Source: Thermogemmatispora aurantia
GTDB taxonomy: Bacteria; Chloroflexota; Ktedonobacteria; Ktedonobacterales; Ktedonobacteraceae
Direction of reading: 5' to 3'
DNA length: 64,000 nt
Assembly: GCF_008974285.1 (NCBI RefSeq)
Contig: NZ_BKZV01000001.1
Coordinates: 62,001 to 126,000, forward strand
Part shown: positions 7,488-16,668 of the stretch, one piece after another
How positions within the stretch are numbered: position 1 is the first letter of the stretch
How the letters are laid out: each line of letters starts with the position of its first letter
Translations under genes and position numbers: made by a program
Notes under the pieces: generated by a model
What the model was told of the DNA's origin: nothing
Database searches by the model: none
Seen by the model: the letters and a program-made list of their open reading frames with translations, nothing else

Positions 7488-9173
7488 GTGCATTGTGATC
7501 CATGCTCCAGAGGCCCTGCGCCCGGATGGCCATGCTTTGGTCTGCTCGTCGGGCTGATCGCCACCATCGTCTTTGTAGTAACTAGCTGCAGCACGGGCAA
7601 CTCATCGACGGCGATGAGCAATTCACCAGCGCCAACACTCCGGCAGGTACTTGTTCTGCCCAACGTTGGAACTCAGGACCTCAACTATCTCGATCCAGCC
7701 CAGGAGCCGGATGCCAACGATCCAGCCCAGGGACCTGATCCAAACTCGGCGCTCGCTCTGAGCATGCTCTACAGCGGCCTGGTGCGGACTGACAAGAATC
7801 TGAACGTGGTCCCCGACCAGGCCAGCTGGGAAATTTCCCCCGATGGACGAGTCTATACCTTTCATCTGAAGCCGAACATCGCCTTTTCGGACGGCACTCC
7901 GGTCACAGCGGCCAGCTACGTCTATTCGCTGACACGCGCTCTGCTGCCCGAGGTGAAATCTCCTCTGGCCGCGGTTCTTGAGAAACCGATTGTTGGAGCG
8001 AGCGCTGTCATTAGCGGGAAGAGCCGGGTCCTGGCCGGAGTACAGGCGGTCGACCGCTATACACTGCGCATTACGCTGACACGACCGACTCCTTATTTCC
8101 TAGCTTCGCTCACCAACGAACTCTTTTTTCCTGTTAATCAGCAGCTGATCGAGCGCTATGGCCAGAGCGACTGGACCGAGCATGCCGTAGGCAACGGCAT
8201 CGGCTGCGGGCCATTCATGGTGAAAGCCTGGGAGCACAATGTCAAAATGATCCTGGTGCCGAATCCGTACTACTATGGGGCCCGCCCACGCCTGAGCGAG
8301 ATCGATATGATTTTTGTGAATGACCCGGCAACCGCTTATCAACAGTATCGCGCCGGGCAGTTCAGTTTGATCTGGAATATTCCTCAGAGCGATCTACCAG
8401 CAGCTCGCGGTTTGGCCGGTTTTGTCTCTAATCCGCAGCAGGAAACGGATATGCTCTTCTTCAATACCCACATGCCACCTTTCGATAACGCTACGGTGCG
8501 CCAGGCCTTCGCTTATGCACTGGATCGAACCACGCTGGTGCAGACACTCCTCAAGGATGCAGCGACCTTGGCCCCAACACTGATCCCCCCCGGTCTGCCA
8601 GGTTATCAAACGGACTACCAGGGACTGCCATTCGACGCCGAGAAGGCTCGTGAATTGCTACGCTCGGTCTACCCCGACACGGCTCTGATGCCGCCTATTG
8701 TGCTGACCTATCCGACCGCGCTGCTCTCGCGCGCTGAGGCCAATGCTCTCTGCAGCATGTGGTCAAGCGTTCTCAATATTTCGGTTAAACCGCTGCCGGT
8801 CGAGCTGAATGCCTATACCGATGAGCTGAGCCAGCACCAGGTTCAGCTGGGCTTCATTCAATGGTACGCGCTCTACCCTGATCCCCACAACTGGCTCGCT
8901 CCTAACCTGCTCTCTGGCGCTCTCCATAATGAGTCGCTCTGGCAAAACCAGACCTTCGATCAACTGATCACCCAGGCCGATCAAACGAGTGGAGAGGCCC
9001 GCTTTGCTCTCTACCAGCAGGCAGAACAGCTAGCTCTCGAAGAGGTAGCGATACTGCCCCTGGACCATGAGACCATCAACGCCATTATTCCCCCTTGGGT
9101 GCACGGGATTAGTCTCAATGCTCGCGGCCTCTATGTGGAGGATTGGTCACAGGTCTATCTCTCGCCACATTGA
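7488..9173 (+). CDS. Peptide/nickel-type ABC transporter substrate-binding lipoprotein (SBP_bac_5)
   Basis: 561 residues. A hydrophobic signal segment (about 17-31) ends at VVTSC with lipobox Cys34, so the protein should be lipid-anchored outside the membrane. The body matches cluster-5 binding proteins (DppA/OppA-like): LTRPTPYFLASLTNELFFPV, GCGPFMVKAWEHN, PNPYYYGARP and FNTHMPPFDNATVRQAFAYALDR are characteristic. Such proteins capture peptides or other ligands and hand them to an ABC permease. The start is GTG 7488, with GGGAG 7 bases upstream. No permease or ATPase gene is nearby, so this is an orphan receptor working with subunits encoded elsewhere. The ligand is unknown. Confidence 0.88.
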   Translation: MHCDPCSRGPAPGWPCFGLLVGLIATIVFVVTSCSTGNSSTAMSNSPAPTLRQVLVLPNVGTQDLNYLDPAQEPDANDPAQGPDPNSALALSMLYSGLVRTDKNLNVVPDQASWEISPDGRVYTFHLKPNIAFSDGTPVTAASYVYSLTRALLPEVKSPLAAVLEKPIVGASAVISGKSRVLAGVQAVDRYTLRITLTRPTPYFLASLTNELFFPVNQQLIERYGQSDWTEHAVGNGIGCGPFMVKAWEHNVKMILVPNPYYYGARPRLSEIDMIFVNDPATAYQQYRAGQFSLIWNIPQSDLPAARGLAGFVSNPQQETDMLFFNTHMPPFDNATVRQAFAYALDRTTLVQTLLKDAATLAPTLIPPGLPGYQTDYQGLPFDAEKARELLRSVYPDTALMPPIVLTYPTALLSRAEANALCSMWSSVLNISVKPLPVELNAYTDELSQHQVQLGFIQWYALYPDPHNWLAPNLLSGALHNESLWQNQTFDQLITQADQTSGEARFALYQQAEQLALEEVAILPLDHETINAIIPPWVHGISLNARGLYVEDWSQVYLSPH

Positions 9174-9280
9174 GTGAGCATAGCCCGCCATCGGCCAGAG
9201 GTAGCCCTGCGCCAGGTGGGGGGAAGTAGCAAGCAAGAGCCAGTAGATAATAGAGGGACAGAACAGCTCTAACACGATGG

Positions 9281-9316
9281 TGATGGCCGCGCCGACTGAC
9301 ATTGGCGCGGCCATCA
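9281..9316. terminator. Strong hairpin between convergent genes
   Basis: Perfect 13-bp stem TGATGGCCGCGCC / GGCGCGGCCATCA with a 10-base loop, between the lipoprotein gene and the opposing oxidase gene. A second small hairpin, GACCC/GGGTC, follows at 9321-9335. Probably bidirectional; no U-tract. Confidence 0.6.
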
Positions 9317-9391
9317 GATACGACCCTCCGCGGGTCATCTCCCGCCTGCTTTTTCCCCTGCTTCAGCCATCCATCATAGCTTACCTCGCAG

Positions 9392-10531
9392 CTATGTTCC
9401 AGAGGTGAGGGAGTCGAAGCGTTCGGGACCACAGGCCAGCAGCAGCGGAGAACGCCGTCCCGTGCAAATCAAATCGCTGATCAGCTGACCAGTGATGGCA
9501 CTCAGCATCACCCCAACACTGCCATGCCCGGTCGCTAGAAGGACATTCTGCCAGCCAGGGAGAAGGCCCAGGATTGGCAAGCCATCAGGTGTGGTTGGTC
9601 GCAATCCAGCCCAACTGTCTTCAAGCGTGGCGTCAGTCAGCATCGGCACTAGACGCCGCGCCTGCGCGAGCAGCCAGGCTACTCCCTCGGTAGTCACGCG
9701 CGCCTCAAAGCCGGCCTCCTCACGCGTAGCTCCTACTGTCAGCGAGCCATCTCGCCGAGGAATAAGGTAGATGGCCCGGCCAAAAATAAGGTGACGGAGC
9801 GCCGGCAGCCCCGCCGGCGGGCGTAAGCTCAGAAGCTGCCCCCGCACCGGTCTCACTGGCACAGCATAACCCAGCCAGGCACAGCACCGGGCACTCCAGG
9901 CCCCCGCCGCAATCACCAGGGAGCCACAGCTAATCTCTTCACCCGTCTTAGTCTGGACAGCCAGCACCCGACCAGCGCGCTGGCGCAGGCCACATACTTC
10001 GCAGCTTTCGTAGCAACGGGCCCCAGCCTGACGAGTAGCCCAGGCAAGCGCTTTGAGTAGCTCCCTGGCTCTAAGCTGCCCCTCCTGGGGAGCGTAAACA
10101 GCCCCCTCGACCTCAGCGCTGAGCAGCGGCTCCCGCCGCCGCGCCTCTTCTCCACTGAGCCAGCTCAGCTGCAAACCTAGCGGTTGCCAGTACGCCAGCC
10201 GCCGCTGCAGACGCGCTACCGCCCGCGTCTCGCAAGCTAGACGCAAGGCCCCACGCTGCTCAAGCTCGATTTGAAGACCGCTGCTCGCCTCCAGCTCGGC
10301 CACCAGCTCCGGCAGGAGCGAGCAGCCCGCGAGCAATAAGGAAGCCATAGGGCCTGGCCCATTGAGTGGGCCAAGTGGAGCCAGCAGGCCCGCCGCCGCT
10401 GCTGAGGCCCCAGCGCCGACCTTCGCTTGCTCCAGGAGACAGACGTCAACCCCAGCTCGGCGGAGATAGTAGGCAATCGACCAACCAATGACTCCAGCCC
10501 CGATAATGACTACATCTGCTTGATCATGCAT
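9392..10531 (-). CDS. FAD-dependent glycine oxidase-like (ThiO/DAO family) enzyme
   Basis: About 379 residues from the ATG at 10531, chosen because GGGGAGAGGAGA precedes it and the FAD-binding beta-alpha-beta fold begins at residue 7 (VVIIGAGVIGWSIAYYLRR). Internal motifs ASAAAAGLLAP, PVRPVRGQLLSL and a C-terminal GHGSVGVMLSAITGQLI agree with the D-amino-acid-oxidase/glycine-oxidase family. These oxidise glycine or other amines to imines with hydrogen peroxide; ThiO supplies dehydroglycine for thiazole synthesis in thiamine formation. No thi genes are adjacent, so sarcosine oxidase or another DAO-family activity remains possible. The peroxide product makes the neighbouring catalase gene, divergently placed, an interesting neighbour. 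Confidence 0.78.
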   Translation of the reverse strand: MHDQADVVIIGAGVIGWSIAYYLRRAGVDVCLLEQAKVGAGASAAAAGLLAPLGPLNGPGPMASLLLAGCSLLPELVAELEASSGLQIELEQRGALRLACETRAVARLQRRLAYWQPLGLQLSWLSGEEARRREPLLSAEVEGAVYAPQEGQLRARELLKALAWATRQAGARCYESCEVCGLRQRAGRVLAVQTKTGEEISCGSLVIAAGAWSARCCAWLGYAVPVRPVRGQLLSLRPPAGLPALRHLIFGRAIYLIPRRDGSLTVGATREEAGFEARVTTEGVAWLLAQARRLVPMLTDATLEDSWAGLRPTTPDGLPILGLLPGWQNVLLATGHGSVGVMLSAITGQLISDLICTGRRSPLLLACGPERFDSLTSGT

Positions 10532-10639
10532 TCTCCTCTCCCCATTCTTGACCGCTGATACCCTCTTGCCCACGCCAAGGAGAAGTATAGCGCCTTTCCC
10601 CGGCCCGAGCATAGCCCAGGGACCTCGGTAAGCCGATCA

Positions 10640-10790
10640 ATTTTCTACTACAGCAGTATCTCATGCTAAATAATCTCTTCAATTTATAACAACTTGATAT
10701 ATTGTTAGCTTGTATTAGTGCTTTAAAATAAGTAAGGGATAGGAAAACAGAGTTCCCCGTTGAAAAGTCAACAATAAGGAGGATAACGAC
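10640..10790 (+). promoter_or_regulatory. AT-rich control region of the manganese catalase gene
   Basis: About 120 bases (roughly 10640-10760) are markedly A/T-rich against a GC-rich background, with several -10-like strings (TTTAAAAT, TTGATATATTG) but no single clear promoter pair. A strong ribosome site AAGGAGGA ends about 7 bases before the catalase ATG. Confidence 0.45.
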
Positions 10791-11678
10791 ATGTTCTTCC
10801 ATGTACAGAAGCTCATCAATGAGATCATTCCAGATGAACCAGATCCGGCAGCGGCCAATGCTCTGCAAGAGGGGTTAGGTGGTCAGTTTGGTGAAATGCG
10901 TACAATGATGCAGTATTTGTTCCAGAGCTTCAACTTCCGCGGTAAGGCCAAGCCCTATCTCGACCTGATTCAGGGCATTGGGGTCGAAGAGATCAGCCAT
11001 GTCGAGCTGATTGCCACCACCATCAACCATCTCCTGGACGGCTCGCCGCGCTATCGGGGAGAGATCCCGGCCAATGGAGCCACCCCGCTCAACATTGCTC
11101 TCAAGGAGGGCAACATTCACCACTTTCTGGTCGGAGCGCAGGGAGCGCTGCCCATCGATGCCGCCGGCAACCCCTGGTCAGGCTCTTACGTCTACAACAG
11201 CGGCAACCTGGTGCTCGATCTGCTCAACAACCTGGTGCTTGAAGCCACCGGGCGGCTCCAGAAATGTCGTCTCTACGAGATGACCAACAACAAGACCGCG
11301 CGTTCTACCATCGCCTATCTGATCGTGCGTGACGAAGTGCACGAGAAAGCCTATGCCAAAGCACTTGAGACGCTTGGAGTCCAATGGGGCAAGATCCTGC
11401 CCATTCCCAAGTTTGACGCCAGCAAGATGCCTGAAGTCAAGCGTCTGATGGACATGGGCCTTCATAACCAGCTTCACCACTGGCGCCTCGACGGCTCGGA
11501 GATGAGCAAGATCTTCCATGGCCCCTCACCAGCACAGGACGGTACCTTGACCACCACCCAGAAGCCGCCCGAGGGGGCCCCCATCAAGCTTGGCGAGGCC
11601 CGTCCCGAGGAATTTGCCCCGGGCCTGACGTCGGAGCTGGAGAAGCTGATTCAGCAAATCGAGGCCGTCAAGGTCTGA
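10791..11678 (+). CDS. Manganese (non-haem) catalase
   Basis: 295 residues, a normal length for the family. The dimanganese ligands fall at the expected spacing: E35 in GEMRTMMQYLFQ, E67 and H70 in GVEEISHVELIATTI, E151 in NLVLEATGRLQK and H184 in VRDEVHEKAYAKALE. The enzyme dismutates hydrogen peroxide in the cytosol with a bridged Mn pair. The C-terminal 50 residues are a looser extension. The ATG at 10791 has a near-ideal AAGGAGGA site, and an AT-rich upstream region suggests a strong or regulated promoter. It stands alone, bounded by a 17-bp-stem terminator. Confidence 0.95.
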   Translation: MFFHVQKLINEIIPDEPDPAAANALQEGLGGQFGEMRTMMQYLFQSFNFRGKAKPYLDLIQGIGVEEISHVELIATTINHLLDGSPRYRGEIPANGATPLNIALKEGNIHHFLVGAQGALPIDAAGNPWSGSYVYNSGNLVLDLLNNLVLEATGRLQKCRLYEMTNNKTARSTIAYLIVRDEVHEKAYAKALETLGVQWGKILPIPKFDASKMPEVKRLMDMGLHNQLHHWRLDGSEMSKIFHGPSPAQDGTLTTTQKPPEGAPIKLGEARPEEFAPGLTSELEKLIQQIEAVKV

Positions 11679-11756
11679 GAGCAGTAGGGCATGCGCCAGC
11701 CGGGCCAGGCTGAAGCGCGAATGGAACGAGCAAACCGACCTCAGCAGAGAAACGAC

Positions 11757-11803
11757 AACTGGGCCTGCTCTCGCCAATTCATCGCCCGAGAGCAGGCCCA
11801 GTT
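11757..11803. terminator. Long-stem terminator after manganese catalase
   Basis: Perfect 17-bp stem AACTGGGCCTGCTCTCG / CGAGAGCAGGCCCAGTT with a 13-base loop, followed by TTCTTGCC on the plus strand. Probably works from both directions, also ending dnaJ transcription. Confidence 0.75.
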
Positions 11804-12014
11804 TCTTGCCTCCTTCTTATCCCATCGGCAGCCTGCTACGAGGAGCCGGCTCGCTCACGCCTACCAATTGAGAGACAAGGGCTGCAATTCGCGAGAGGTA
11901 ACAGAAGCGCACCCTCCCTTCCGCTGCTGCTCTCACCTCTTCTCGTCTGTCGCCAGTTTAGCAGTCGATCAGGTAGGCAGACAGGCACGAGCACAGCCAG
12001 TGAGCCAGCCCCAA
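11804..12014. other. Gap between catalase terminator and dnaJ
   Basis: Together with the terminator this makes a 336-base gene-free stretch. A plus-strand frame runs through it from 11691 but crosses the terminator and then lies antisense to dnaJ; nothing supports it. Confidence 0.55.
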
Positions 12015-12947
12015 TCACTGCAGCGAGCGAGCAAAGGCTTCGAAGAGGCGACGCTGTTCCTCGGTCAAGTGAGTTGGCAGAACCACATTCACCTCAGCGT
12101 AGAGGTCGCCACGCTGATCCGGCTGTCCCAGAACCGGCATGCCCTGGCCACGCAGGCGGAAAGACTTGCCATTGGGGGTCTCCGGCGGGATCTTCAGTAA
12201 CAGGCGACGGCCTGACGGCGTCGGCACCTCCACCTCGCCACCCAACATAGCCGTTGTCAGAGGGACATCGACCCGCGTACGCAAAATCGTGCCCTCACGA
12301 GTAAAGCGCGGATCAGGCCGGACATGGATACGCAGATAGAGATCGCCGCGCCCAGCAGCCCCCGGGAGTCCTTGGCCAGGGATGCGGATGCGTGCACCAT
12401 CCTCGACACCGGCTGGGATCTTGACCTCCAGACGGCGGCGGCTGCCATCGAGATCCTCCAACTCGATCATACGGGTAGCGCCGTCGTAAGCCTCCGCCAG
12501 CGATACCTCTAACACTGACTCCACATCGCGCCCAAGTGGAGCCTGACGCCCGACAGTGCGGCCTGTCCGTGCCCGCCCACCGAAGGGACTGCCGAAGAAC
12601 ATCTCGAAGAAATCGGAGAAGGGCGAAGCGCCACCGAGCAGATCCTCCAGATCCTCCTCGGTGATCGTCTGATAGCGATATCCGCCAGAGCCAGAGGCAC
12701 CCGGCCAGCGCCCATAGCGCTGATAATAGCTGCTCAGCTCATCATACTTCTTGCGCTTCTCAGGATCAGACAAGACCTCGTAGGCCTCGTTAATCTCCTT
12801 GAAGCGCTCTTCTGCCGCTTTATCTCCTGGATTTACATCAGGGTGATACTGGCGCGCCAGCTTGCGGTAAGCCTGCCGGATGGTCTTATCGTCGGCGTTA
12901 CGATCTACACCCAGGATCTTATAATAATCTTTGTAGTCGACAGCCAT
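12015..12947 (-). CDS. dnaJ: DnaJ/CbpA-type co-chaperone without zinc-finger domain
   Basis: 310 residues. An N-terminal J domain (about 5-70) carries HPD at 35-37, the motif that stimulates DnaK ATPase. A Gly/Phe-rich segment (SPFSDFFEMFFGSPFGG) follows, then two beta-sandwich substrate-binding domains (from about 140) with IPAGVEDGARIRIPGQG and LKIPPETPNGKSFRLRGQG. The four CxxCxGxG repeats of class A DnaJ are absent, so it is a class B, CbpA-like protein. It is the last gene of the hspR-grpE-dnaK-dnaJ series on the minus strand, separated from dnaK by about 600 bases, and so probably has its own promoter. Confidence 0.93.
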   Translation of the reverse strand: MAVDYKDYYKILGVDRNADDKTIRQAYRKLARQYHPDVNPGDKAAEERFKEINEAYEVLSDPEKRKKYDELSSYYQRYGRWPGASGSGGYRYQTITEEDLEDLLGGASPFSDFFEMFFGSPFGGRARTGRTVGRQAPLGRDVESVLEVSLAEAYDGATRMIELEDLDGSRRRLEVKIPAGVEDGARIRIPGQGLPGAAGRGDLYLRIHVRPDPRFTREGTILRTRVDVPLTTAMLGGEVEVPTPSGRRLLLKIPPETPNGKSFRLRGQGMPVLGQPDQRGDLYAEVNVVLPTHLTEEQRRLFEAFARSLQ

Positions 12948-13555
12948 AGGTGCCTCCCCCCAGGAAGATGTGAGCTACAGGCCCTTCAATCAAGCAACCA
13001 ACTAACTACTTAACCGCCCATTCAGCCCTCCACGGGCCTGACCCATACCCTTGAATAGGAACGACCGCCTGCAGAGTAGTGGTGAGACGGAGCACTCCCA
13101 ACGTAAGCACGCCCCCACTCCCTTCCCCTGTAGGAAGGCAGGGAAGCCACATGTGCAGGAAAGGAGCCATCACGAGCGACCAAGTAGGCAAGCAAACACA
13201 TCAGCATCTCACTCAACGGACCTGACGCCGGCGTCAGTCACACGAAGCGGCAGCGGAAGGAGGACGGCGGGAGCCAGCACCAGTCCGCTGCTGAGAGGAG
13301 ACAGTCTGCTTGGTGGGCGGTTCAGTAACATTGGCCGGCCAGCTCATCAGGCAACGAGCGAGCAGAGATCGTGATACCTCTTACTTGCATTCGGGCAGTC
13401 TGGACCGCTGGTGAGCTGGCCGGTCCACCTGCACAGGTGGGCGGCCTCGTTCGTCAGCGAGCCTGAGCAGCCGAACGGGGCCGCCTGATGCAGGGCAAGA
13501 GCCAGCCAAGCCAGCCAGCCAGAGACGAGGTACCAGAGTACCCCCGGGGAGCGGC
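12948..13555. other. Long gap between dnaK and dnaJ
   Basis: 608 bases with no credible gene. It holds a 16-bp palindrome CTGACGCCGGCGTCAG at 13222-13237, a long-loop inverted repeat at 13335-13423, a short hairpin around CCACCTGCACAGGTGG (13425-13440) and a GCCA-rich stretch (13500-13530). Chaperone operons seldom have such a gap, so a dnaJ promoter or processing site is likely inside. Confidence 0.5.
13335..13423. repeat. Long-loop inverted repeat in the dnaK-dnaJ gap
   Basis: Arms CCGGCCAGCTCA (13335-13346) and TGAGCTGGCCGG (13412-13423), perfect over 12 bp, 65 bases apart. One of four similar elements in this window. Confidence 0.6.
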
Positions 13556-15463
13556 TCAGATCTCGCGATACTCACCCTCGATGGGACCAGAATCGCCACC
13601 ATCGGAGGGGTTCGAGCTGGAGGATGAGCCGCTGCCCGGAGCAGCACCGGCACTGGCACCAGCCTGGCTGTAGATCTCCTGGCCGATGCGCGACAGCGAG
13701 CGCTCCAGTTCATCGAGCGTGCTACGCACACGAGCGACATCGCTGCCTTTGAGGGCCTCTTTCACCGCCGCAATGTTGCTCTCCACCTCGCTGCGCAGAC
13801 TGGCCGACACCTTATCGCCCATATCGCGCAGCGTCCGCTCAGCCTGATAGGCCACGCTATCAGCGCGGTTGCGCAACTCGATCTCCTCACGGCGGCGCCG
13901 GTCCTCTTCCGCATACTGCTCGGCCTCGCGCACCATGCGCTCCACTTCCTCCTTGCTGAGGCCGCTAGAGGCAGTAATCGTAATCTTCTGCTCGCGACCG
14001 GTGGCCTTATCGCGTGCCGAGACATTCAGGATACCGTTGGCATCGATATCGAAGGTTACCTCGATCTGCGGCACCCCACGCGGCGCGGGCGGGATACCCT
14101 CCAGGCGGAAGCGGCCCAGGCTCTTGTTATCGCGAGCCAGCTCGCGCTCGCCCTGCAGCACATGGATCTCGACTGCCGTCTGATTATCCTCGGCGGTGCT
14201 GAACAGCTCCGTCTTGCGCGTTGGAATCGTTGTATTACGCTCGATGAGCTTCGTCATCACGCCGCCCAGTGTCTCAACACCCAGCGACAGCGGCGTGACA
14301 TCGAGCAGCAGGACGTCGCGCACCTCACCCTTGAGCACACCAGCCTGGATCGCCGCACCAATCGCCACCACCTCGTCCGGGTTGACGCCCTTATGCGGCT
14401 CCCTGCCGAAGAGGCGGCGCACCATCTCAATGACCGCCGGCATGCGCGTCTGACCACCGACCAGCACCACCTCGTTGACATCGCTGGGGCGAATACCGGC
14501 ATCGGCCAGAGCCTGCATCACCGGCCCGCGAGTGCGCTCGATCAGATCGCTCACCAACTGCTCCAGCTTGGCGCGCGTCAAGGTCATCATCAGATGCTTG
14601 GGGCCATTGGCATCAGCACTAATGAAGGGCAGATTGATCTCCGTCTGCAGCGAGCTGGACAGCTCAATCTTTGCGCGCTCAGCGGCCTCCTTCAGGCGCT
14701 GCAACGCCATACGATCCTGACGCAGGTCGATGCCATGCTCCTTGCGGAACTCATCGGCCATCCAGTCGATAATGCGCTGATCGAAGTCATCGCCACCCAG
14801 GTGCGTATCACCATTGGTAGCCTTCACCTCGAAGACGCCATCACCGAGCTGCAGAATCGAGATATCGAAGGTTCCGCCACCCAGATCGTAGACAGCGATG
14901 ATCTCATCCTTCTTCTTATCCAGACCATAGGCCAGCGAGGCCGCCGTCGGCTCATTGATGATACGCAGAACCTCCAGACCGGCGATCTTGCCGGCATCCT
15001 TGGTGGCCTGGCGCTGCGAGTCGTTGAAGTAGGCCGGGACCGTAATCACAGCCTGCGTAATCTTCTCGCCCAGCTTCGCCTCGGCATCCAGCTTCAGTTT
15101 CTGCAGGATCATGGCCGAGATCTCAGGCGGGCTGTACTCACGGCCACCCATCACGACCCGTGCATCACCATTGGGCGCCCTGGTAATCTTGTATGGCACC
15201 AGCTTCATGGTGCGCTGGACCTCGGGGTCATCAAAGCGGCGCCCCATCAAACGCTTGACCGAATAAATCGTGTTCTCCGGGTTGGTGATCGCCTGGCGCT
15301 TGGCAAGCTGACCCACCAGTCGCTCACCTGTCTTGGTCACCGCCACCACCGAGGGTGTCAGGCGCGAGCCTTCGCTATTCTCCAGGACTACCGGCTCGCC
15401 CGCCTCCATCACCGCCACCACCGAGTTGGTCGTCCCAAGGTCAATGCCGATCACTTTAGCCAT
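13556..15463 (-). CDS. dnaK: Chaperone DnaK (Hsp70)
   Basis: 635 residues, full length. The ATPase domain opens with [17 protein letters not shown] and contains [45 protein letters not shown] and [10 protein letters not shown]; the substrate-binding domain (from about 385) contains [14 protein letters not shown], and the lid ends in a Ser/Gly-rich linker and EGEYREI. DnaK folds and refolds client proteins in an ATP cycle driven by DnaJ and GrpE. The ATG at 15463 is preceded by GAAGGAGGG. A promoter with TTGACA at 15656-15661 lies about 170 bases upstream, in the gap after grpE, so dnaK can be transcribed independently of grpE. Confidence 0.98.
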   Translation of the reverse strand: MAKVIGIDLGTTNSVVAVMEAGEPVVLENSEGSRLTPSVVAVTKTGERLVGQLAKRQAITNPENTIYSVKRLMGRRFDDPEVQRTMKLVPYKITRAPNGDARVVMGGREYSPPEISAMILQKLKLDAEAKLGEKITQAVITVPAYFNDSQRQATKDAGKIAGLEVLRIINEPTAASLAYGLDKKKDEIIAVYDLGGGTFDISILQLGDGVFEVKATNGDTHLGGDDFDQRIIDWMADEFRKEHGIDLRQDRMALQRLKEAAERAKIELSSSLQTEINLPFISADANGPKHLMMTLTRAKLEQLVSDLIERTRGPVMQALADAGIRPSDVNEVVLVGGQTRMPAVIEMVRRLFGREPHKGVNPDEVVAIGAAIQAGVLKGEVRDVLLLDVTPLSLGVETLGGVMTKLIERNTTIPTRKTELFSTAEDNQTAVEIHVLQGERELARDNKSLGRFRLEGIPPAPRGVPQIEVTFDIDANGILNVSARDKATGREQKITITASSGLSKEEVERMVREAEQYAEEDRRRREEIELRNRADSVAYQAERTLRDMGDKVSASLRSEVESNIAAVKEALKGSDVARVRSTLDELERSLSRIGQEIYSQAGASAGAAPGSGSSSSSNPSDGGDSGPIEGEYREI

Positions 15464-15632
15464 CGCTACAATCCCTCCTTCGTGGAGGAGAAAGCGCTCT
15501 TCTGAGAAGACTCTCTCCTCACACTACTCATGCTTTCACTCACTTCGTTCCTTCAAGCTCTTTCGTCATCTCGTCACTTCAACACCGTTATACCCACGTC
15601 GCCAGCCATAGCAGGGCAGGTCTCTGTCAGTA

Positions 15633-15661
15633 CTTGTATCACATATCACAAAAACTGTCAA
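15633..15661 (-). promoter_or_regulatory. dnaK promoter
   Basis: Read on the minus strand: TTGACA (15661-15656), 17-base spacer, TACAAG (15638-15633). The bases after the -35 share the pattern TTGACA-N5-TG with the grpE and hspR promoters. Confidence 0.6.
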
Positions 15662-15699
15662 GTCAATTTACCCAAACCGTCAGATATGGAACCAGGCAG

Positions 15700-16269
15700 T
15701 TATGGAGCAGACGGCGAGGAAGGAGTAGACTGTGAGCCGGCCACAACGACTTGAGCTGGGCGGACAATCCGCTCGCCAAGCATGTAGCCGGGGCGCACGA
15801 TCTGCAGGACAGTGCCCTCGGGGGCACTAGCCTGGGTATCGAGGGCCACGGCCTCGTGCAGGCGTGGGTCGAACTGCTCGCCCTGGCGCCCAATCTGACG
15901 GATGCCCAACTCGGCCAGGGTGCTGGCGAGGCGCCGGGCCACCAGGTGCAGCCCCTGAACCCAGGGCTGGTGGGCCAGTTCAGGGGGAGTGGCGCTGAGG
16001 GCGCGTCCCAGATCATCGAGCACGGGCAGCAGACGCCGCAGGAGAGCAATCTGGGCACTGAGGCTGGCCTCCTCCTGCTCCTGCCCCACACGGCGCCGGT
16101 AGTTGATAAAATCGGCCTGTGAGCGACGCAGCATATCCAGGTACTCTTCTGATCGCCGCTGCTCCGCGGCTAGCTCGCGCTCCAGGCGACTGACCAGTTG
16201 CGCTTTATCATCCTCCACGGCCTGCTGTGGCCTGGCTTCCTGCTGTCGCTCCTGCCCTTGATGCCACAT
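15700..16269 (-). CDS. grpE: GrpE nucleotide-exchange factor
   Basis: 189 residues: a long N-terminal coiled coil (about 20-100, LVSRLERELAAEQRRSEEYLDML) and a C-terminal beta domain with QFDPRLHEAVALD and VRPGYMLGERIVRPAQVVV, the GrpE signature. GrpE releases ADP from DnaK and acts as a thermosensor of the chaperone cycle. It lies between hspR and dnaK on the same strand with gaps of about 400 and 235 bases, each holding a promoter-like TTGACA box. The Ser/Pro-rich C-terminal tail is unremarkable. Confidence 0.94.
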   Translation of the reverse strand: MWHQGQERQQEARPQQAVEDDKAQLVSRLERELAAEQRRSEEYLDMLRRSQADFINYRRRVGQEQEEASLSAQIALLRRLLPVLDDLGRALSATPPELAHQPWVQGLHLVARRLASTLAELGIRQIGRQGEQFDPRLHEAVALDTQASAPEGTVLQIVRPGYMLGERIVRPAQVVVAGSQSTPSSPSAP

Positions 16270-16668
16270 TTCCTGCCTCCTCTAGCGCGAAGACGAGGCC
16301 AGCAGTGCTCCGGCACCCCCCGGCTGCCCCTGACCAGCCGCCTCGCGCAATGTCAGACCTGTAACTTTTAACTCTATCATAGTTTGTCAAACGCTCGCTG
16401 AACTGACGGGCATTTCTTTAGCAGAAGCTCAGAGAAATACGAGTCTTCTCTGCTCTCGTCCCGCCACCTCTTTCCTGTTTTCTGATCTTCGGAACACCCT
16501 TGCCGAGGCAGCCAGCTGCTTGCGCCCCCAACTCCCCCGTTTGGGCGTCCGCCCTCCCTCCCCCTGGGGTGGGGCGAGCGCCGTCGGAGCCGGACCGACA
16601 CAGCGTGCGCGCAGGCAGGCAGCCTGCTCTCCCTTCTCCCCTCCATCCTCCTCTCTCTTCTACTCTGC
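16270..16668. other. Gap between hspR and grpE
   Basis: 399 bases. It contains the grpE promoter (16362-16390) and otherwise pyrimidine- and GC-rich sequence in which I see no gene. Confidence 0.5.
16362..16390 (-). promoter_or_regulatory. Candidate grpE promoter
   Basis: Minus strand TTGACA (16390-16385), 17-base spacer and a weak -10 AAGTTA (16367-16362), about 95 bases before the grpE start. Shares TTGACA-N5-TG-ATAG with the hspR promoter (TTGACA-N5-TG-TTAG). Confidence 0.5.

Noticed and set aside
11691..12200. 169-codon plus-strand open frame
   Set aside because: Crosses the catalase terminator and continues antisense to dnaJ.
14162..15505. 447-codon plus-strand open frame
   Set aside because: Exactly antisense to dnaK; its composition (His, Gln, Leu, Arg, Asp from reversed codons) is that of a shadow frame, and it has no ribosome site.
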